The notes under the pieces: generated by a model
What the model was told of the DNA's origin: nothing
What the model saw: only the letters and a program-made list of their open reading frames with translations
The model's database searches: none
Shown: one piece after another, positions 16,720 to 17,642 of the stretch
Position numbering within the stretch: position 1 is the first letter of the stretch
How the letters are laid out: every line of letters begins with the position of its first letter
Program-made: the position numbers and the translations under genes
Assembly (NCBI GenBank): GCA_026770575.1
Contig: MU657178.1
Location: forward strand, 454,787-472,428
Length of the DNA: 17,642 nucleotides
DNA from: Pelagophyceae sp. CCMP2097
Lineage: Eukaryota > Sar > Pelagophyceae
Direction: 5' to 3'

Positions 16720-16880
16720 GTCTTTCTGTTTCTCTGGGCCCTTCTAGGCGGTTTCTCTGGACGGGCTCTTCGGACGGGCCCTCTGGGCCCTACTAGACAG
16801 TCCTCCTGGGCGGGCTCTCTGGAAGGTCTCTCTGGAGAGCCTTTTGGAGTGGCCCTTTGAATGGTCCCTTTGGAAGGTTC
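16720..16880. repeat. GGTCTCTCTGGA-type short array
   Basis: About ten degenerate units with CTCTGG or CTTTGG cores (for example GGCTCTCTGGAAGGTCTCTC), similar in feel to the intron 4 array but outside the coding span. Confidence 0.75.
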
Positions 16881-16919
16881 GTACTAGGATTCCTATAGTA
16901 TTTCCATCTTTTATATAAG

Positions 16920-17245
16920 AATAAAGTCAGGATGGTCACTGCCAAAGTCGGTTTATTAAGACGATCACTTTTCAACTTTTTTTATCAGCATGCTCTCTGC
17001 CAGACTTATCCTTATCAGGATAGTCACCTCCAACTTCCAGTTTATCAGGATAGTCACTCGACACACTTCTTTTATTCACGATGGGCACTGCCCAAACTAA
17101 TTTATCAGGATGGTCTCGTGCCAGAAGGCTCTTTATCACGATGGTCACTGTCCAATCTTATATTATCAGGATGGTCTCTTCCCCGGCCTGCCCTTTTATC
17201 ACGATGGTCACTGCGTAAACTCAATTTATTACGATAGTCTCAACA
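16920..17245. repeat. Approximately 30-bp tandem array, 11 copies
   Basis: TTTATCAGGATGGTCACTGCC-like units. The GAT (or CAT) of successive copies falls at 16931, 16963, 16989, 17019, 17049, 17080, 17109, 17140, 17170, 17203 and 17233, a period of about 30. It is moderately AT-rich and ends about 20 bases beyond the transposase-like stop. Confidence 0.9.
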
Positions 17246-17263
17246 TAGAGAAGACGGGTCGCC

Positions 17264-17642
17264 TCAATTGATCGGCATCGGGCAGTTGCCCTTGTTGTGG
17301 CCGTTCTTCAGGCCGCAGTTGGTGCACCTCATCCGCCGCCGCGGCCGCTTCTCCAGTGCCATCTCCAGGCCGCTCTTCTTGCGCTTGTGCTTCTTGGGGC
17401 GGCCCGCCTTGCGCCGCAGCGCGGGCGGCAACCGCCACAGCGGCTCGTGCAGGTGCTTGAAGGTTGCGATCTCGACCGTAGACCTGCGTGACGACAGATT
17501 ATTTTGGCTATACGGATCTCAACTCTCTGCTGCATGCACAAAGGCTCTCAAGTGAGGCAGTGAGTTGACGCCGCGGTGCACGGCAGCTCCACGGAGTGCG
17601 CGTACTGCGCCTGCCAGCCCAAGGTCGTGTCGAAAGGGTTCA
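17264..17642 (-). CDS. 3' end of probable Mutator-like (MULE) transposase, two exons, runs off the window
   Basis: Exons 17642-17582 (partial) and 17483-17264, joined over a 98-base intron with donor GTGCAC and acceptor CACGCAG|G, phase 2. The visible 92 residues begin NPFDTTLGWQAQY, contain a basic RKAGRPKKHKRKK patch and end with a CCHC knuckle CTNCGLKNGHNKGNC three residues before the stop codon's PIN tail. GRPKK followed by C-x2-C-G-x4-H-N-x3-C at the extreme C-terminus is typical of MULE transposases and SWIM zinc-finger proteins; here one extra residue separates the second Cys from His. The catalytic DDE and SWIM parts would lie to the right. Without the intron the downstream frame is closed by a TGA at 17521-17519. 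It could instead be a domesticated FAR1/SWIM-type factor. Confidence 0.5.
17484..17581 (-). other. Intron of the transposase-like gene (98 bases)
   Basis: Donor CC|GTGCAC, acceptor CACGCAG|G, phase 2. Joining gives VELPSTVEIATFKHLHEPLW, which reads smoothly, while both unspliced frames meet stops. Confidence 0.55.

Larger units (their letters stand above)
16607..17263. other. Region between the transposase stop and the TUL1-like start
   Basis: Presumed promoter and 5' leader of the TUL1-like gene and 3' flank of the transposase-like gene. Mostly repeats: CTCTCTGG-type units and the 30-bp array. I could not identify a core promoter element with confidence. Confidence 0.5.

Noticed and set aside
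17329..17541. ICRHAGL read as the end of a SWIM zinc finger
   Set aside because: It lies in another frame within the proposed 98-base intron and lacks the preceding CxC pair, so the match is probably chance.

Overview
This is a nuclear, intron-bearing eukaryotic window, most likely from a GC-rich microalga. A haptophyte, pelagophyte or dinoflagellate would fit the GC-rich coding sequence, repeat-choked introns, frequent GC donors and acceptors almost always followed by G; the sequence alone does not decide between them. I see no rRNA, tRNA, CRISPR or bacterial operon structure.

The main content is one split gene on the minus strand, running from an ATG at 16606 to a TAG ending at 1816. I reconstruct 16 exons of 46-309 bases, 2133 coding bases (711 codons including the stop), separated by 15 introns that take up about 86% of the 14.8 kb span. 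The protein (710 aa) is a multi-pass Golgi/endomembrane RING E3 ubiquitin ligase of the TUL1 / FLYING SAUCER (FLY1/FLY2) / Dsc1 family: signal sequence, lumenal beta-rich domain with the N-[IV]-[ST]-G-x-Y-R-G-x-W motif, seven hydrophobic segments, and a C-terminal RING-H2 finger ending next to the stop. No single frame carries more than a fragment, so ORF calling alone would miss it. Intron phases agree at every junction.

The large introns (about 0.8-2.8 kb) are filled with degenerate arrays of about 12-13 bp built on GACCGTC / GGTCCC cores. Each intron has its own dominant variant. Three copies of a longer dispersed element (GGGTCGGGTTCGGG type) lie in introns 11 and 12. AT-rich islands adjoin several acceptors.

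To the right (16607-17263) lie a CTCTCTGG-type array and an approximately 30-bp, 11-copy tandem array, then the 3' end of a second minus-strand gene (stop at 17264, running off the right edge). That gene ends in a basic GRPKK segment and a CCHC knuckle with GHN, as in Mutator-like transposases. To the left, 1-1815 is 3' flank with weak signs of another minus-strand gene (a hydrophobic ORF at 956-1363 and a coiled-coil exon at 728-858) and two sequence blocks duplicated in inverted orientation.

Family assignments come from recognising motifs and from remembered family layout, not from a search. Exon borders are inferred from homology, phase and splice signals.
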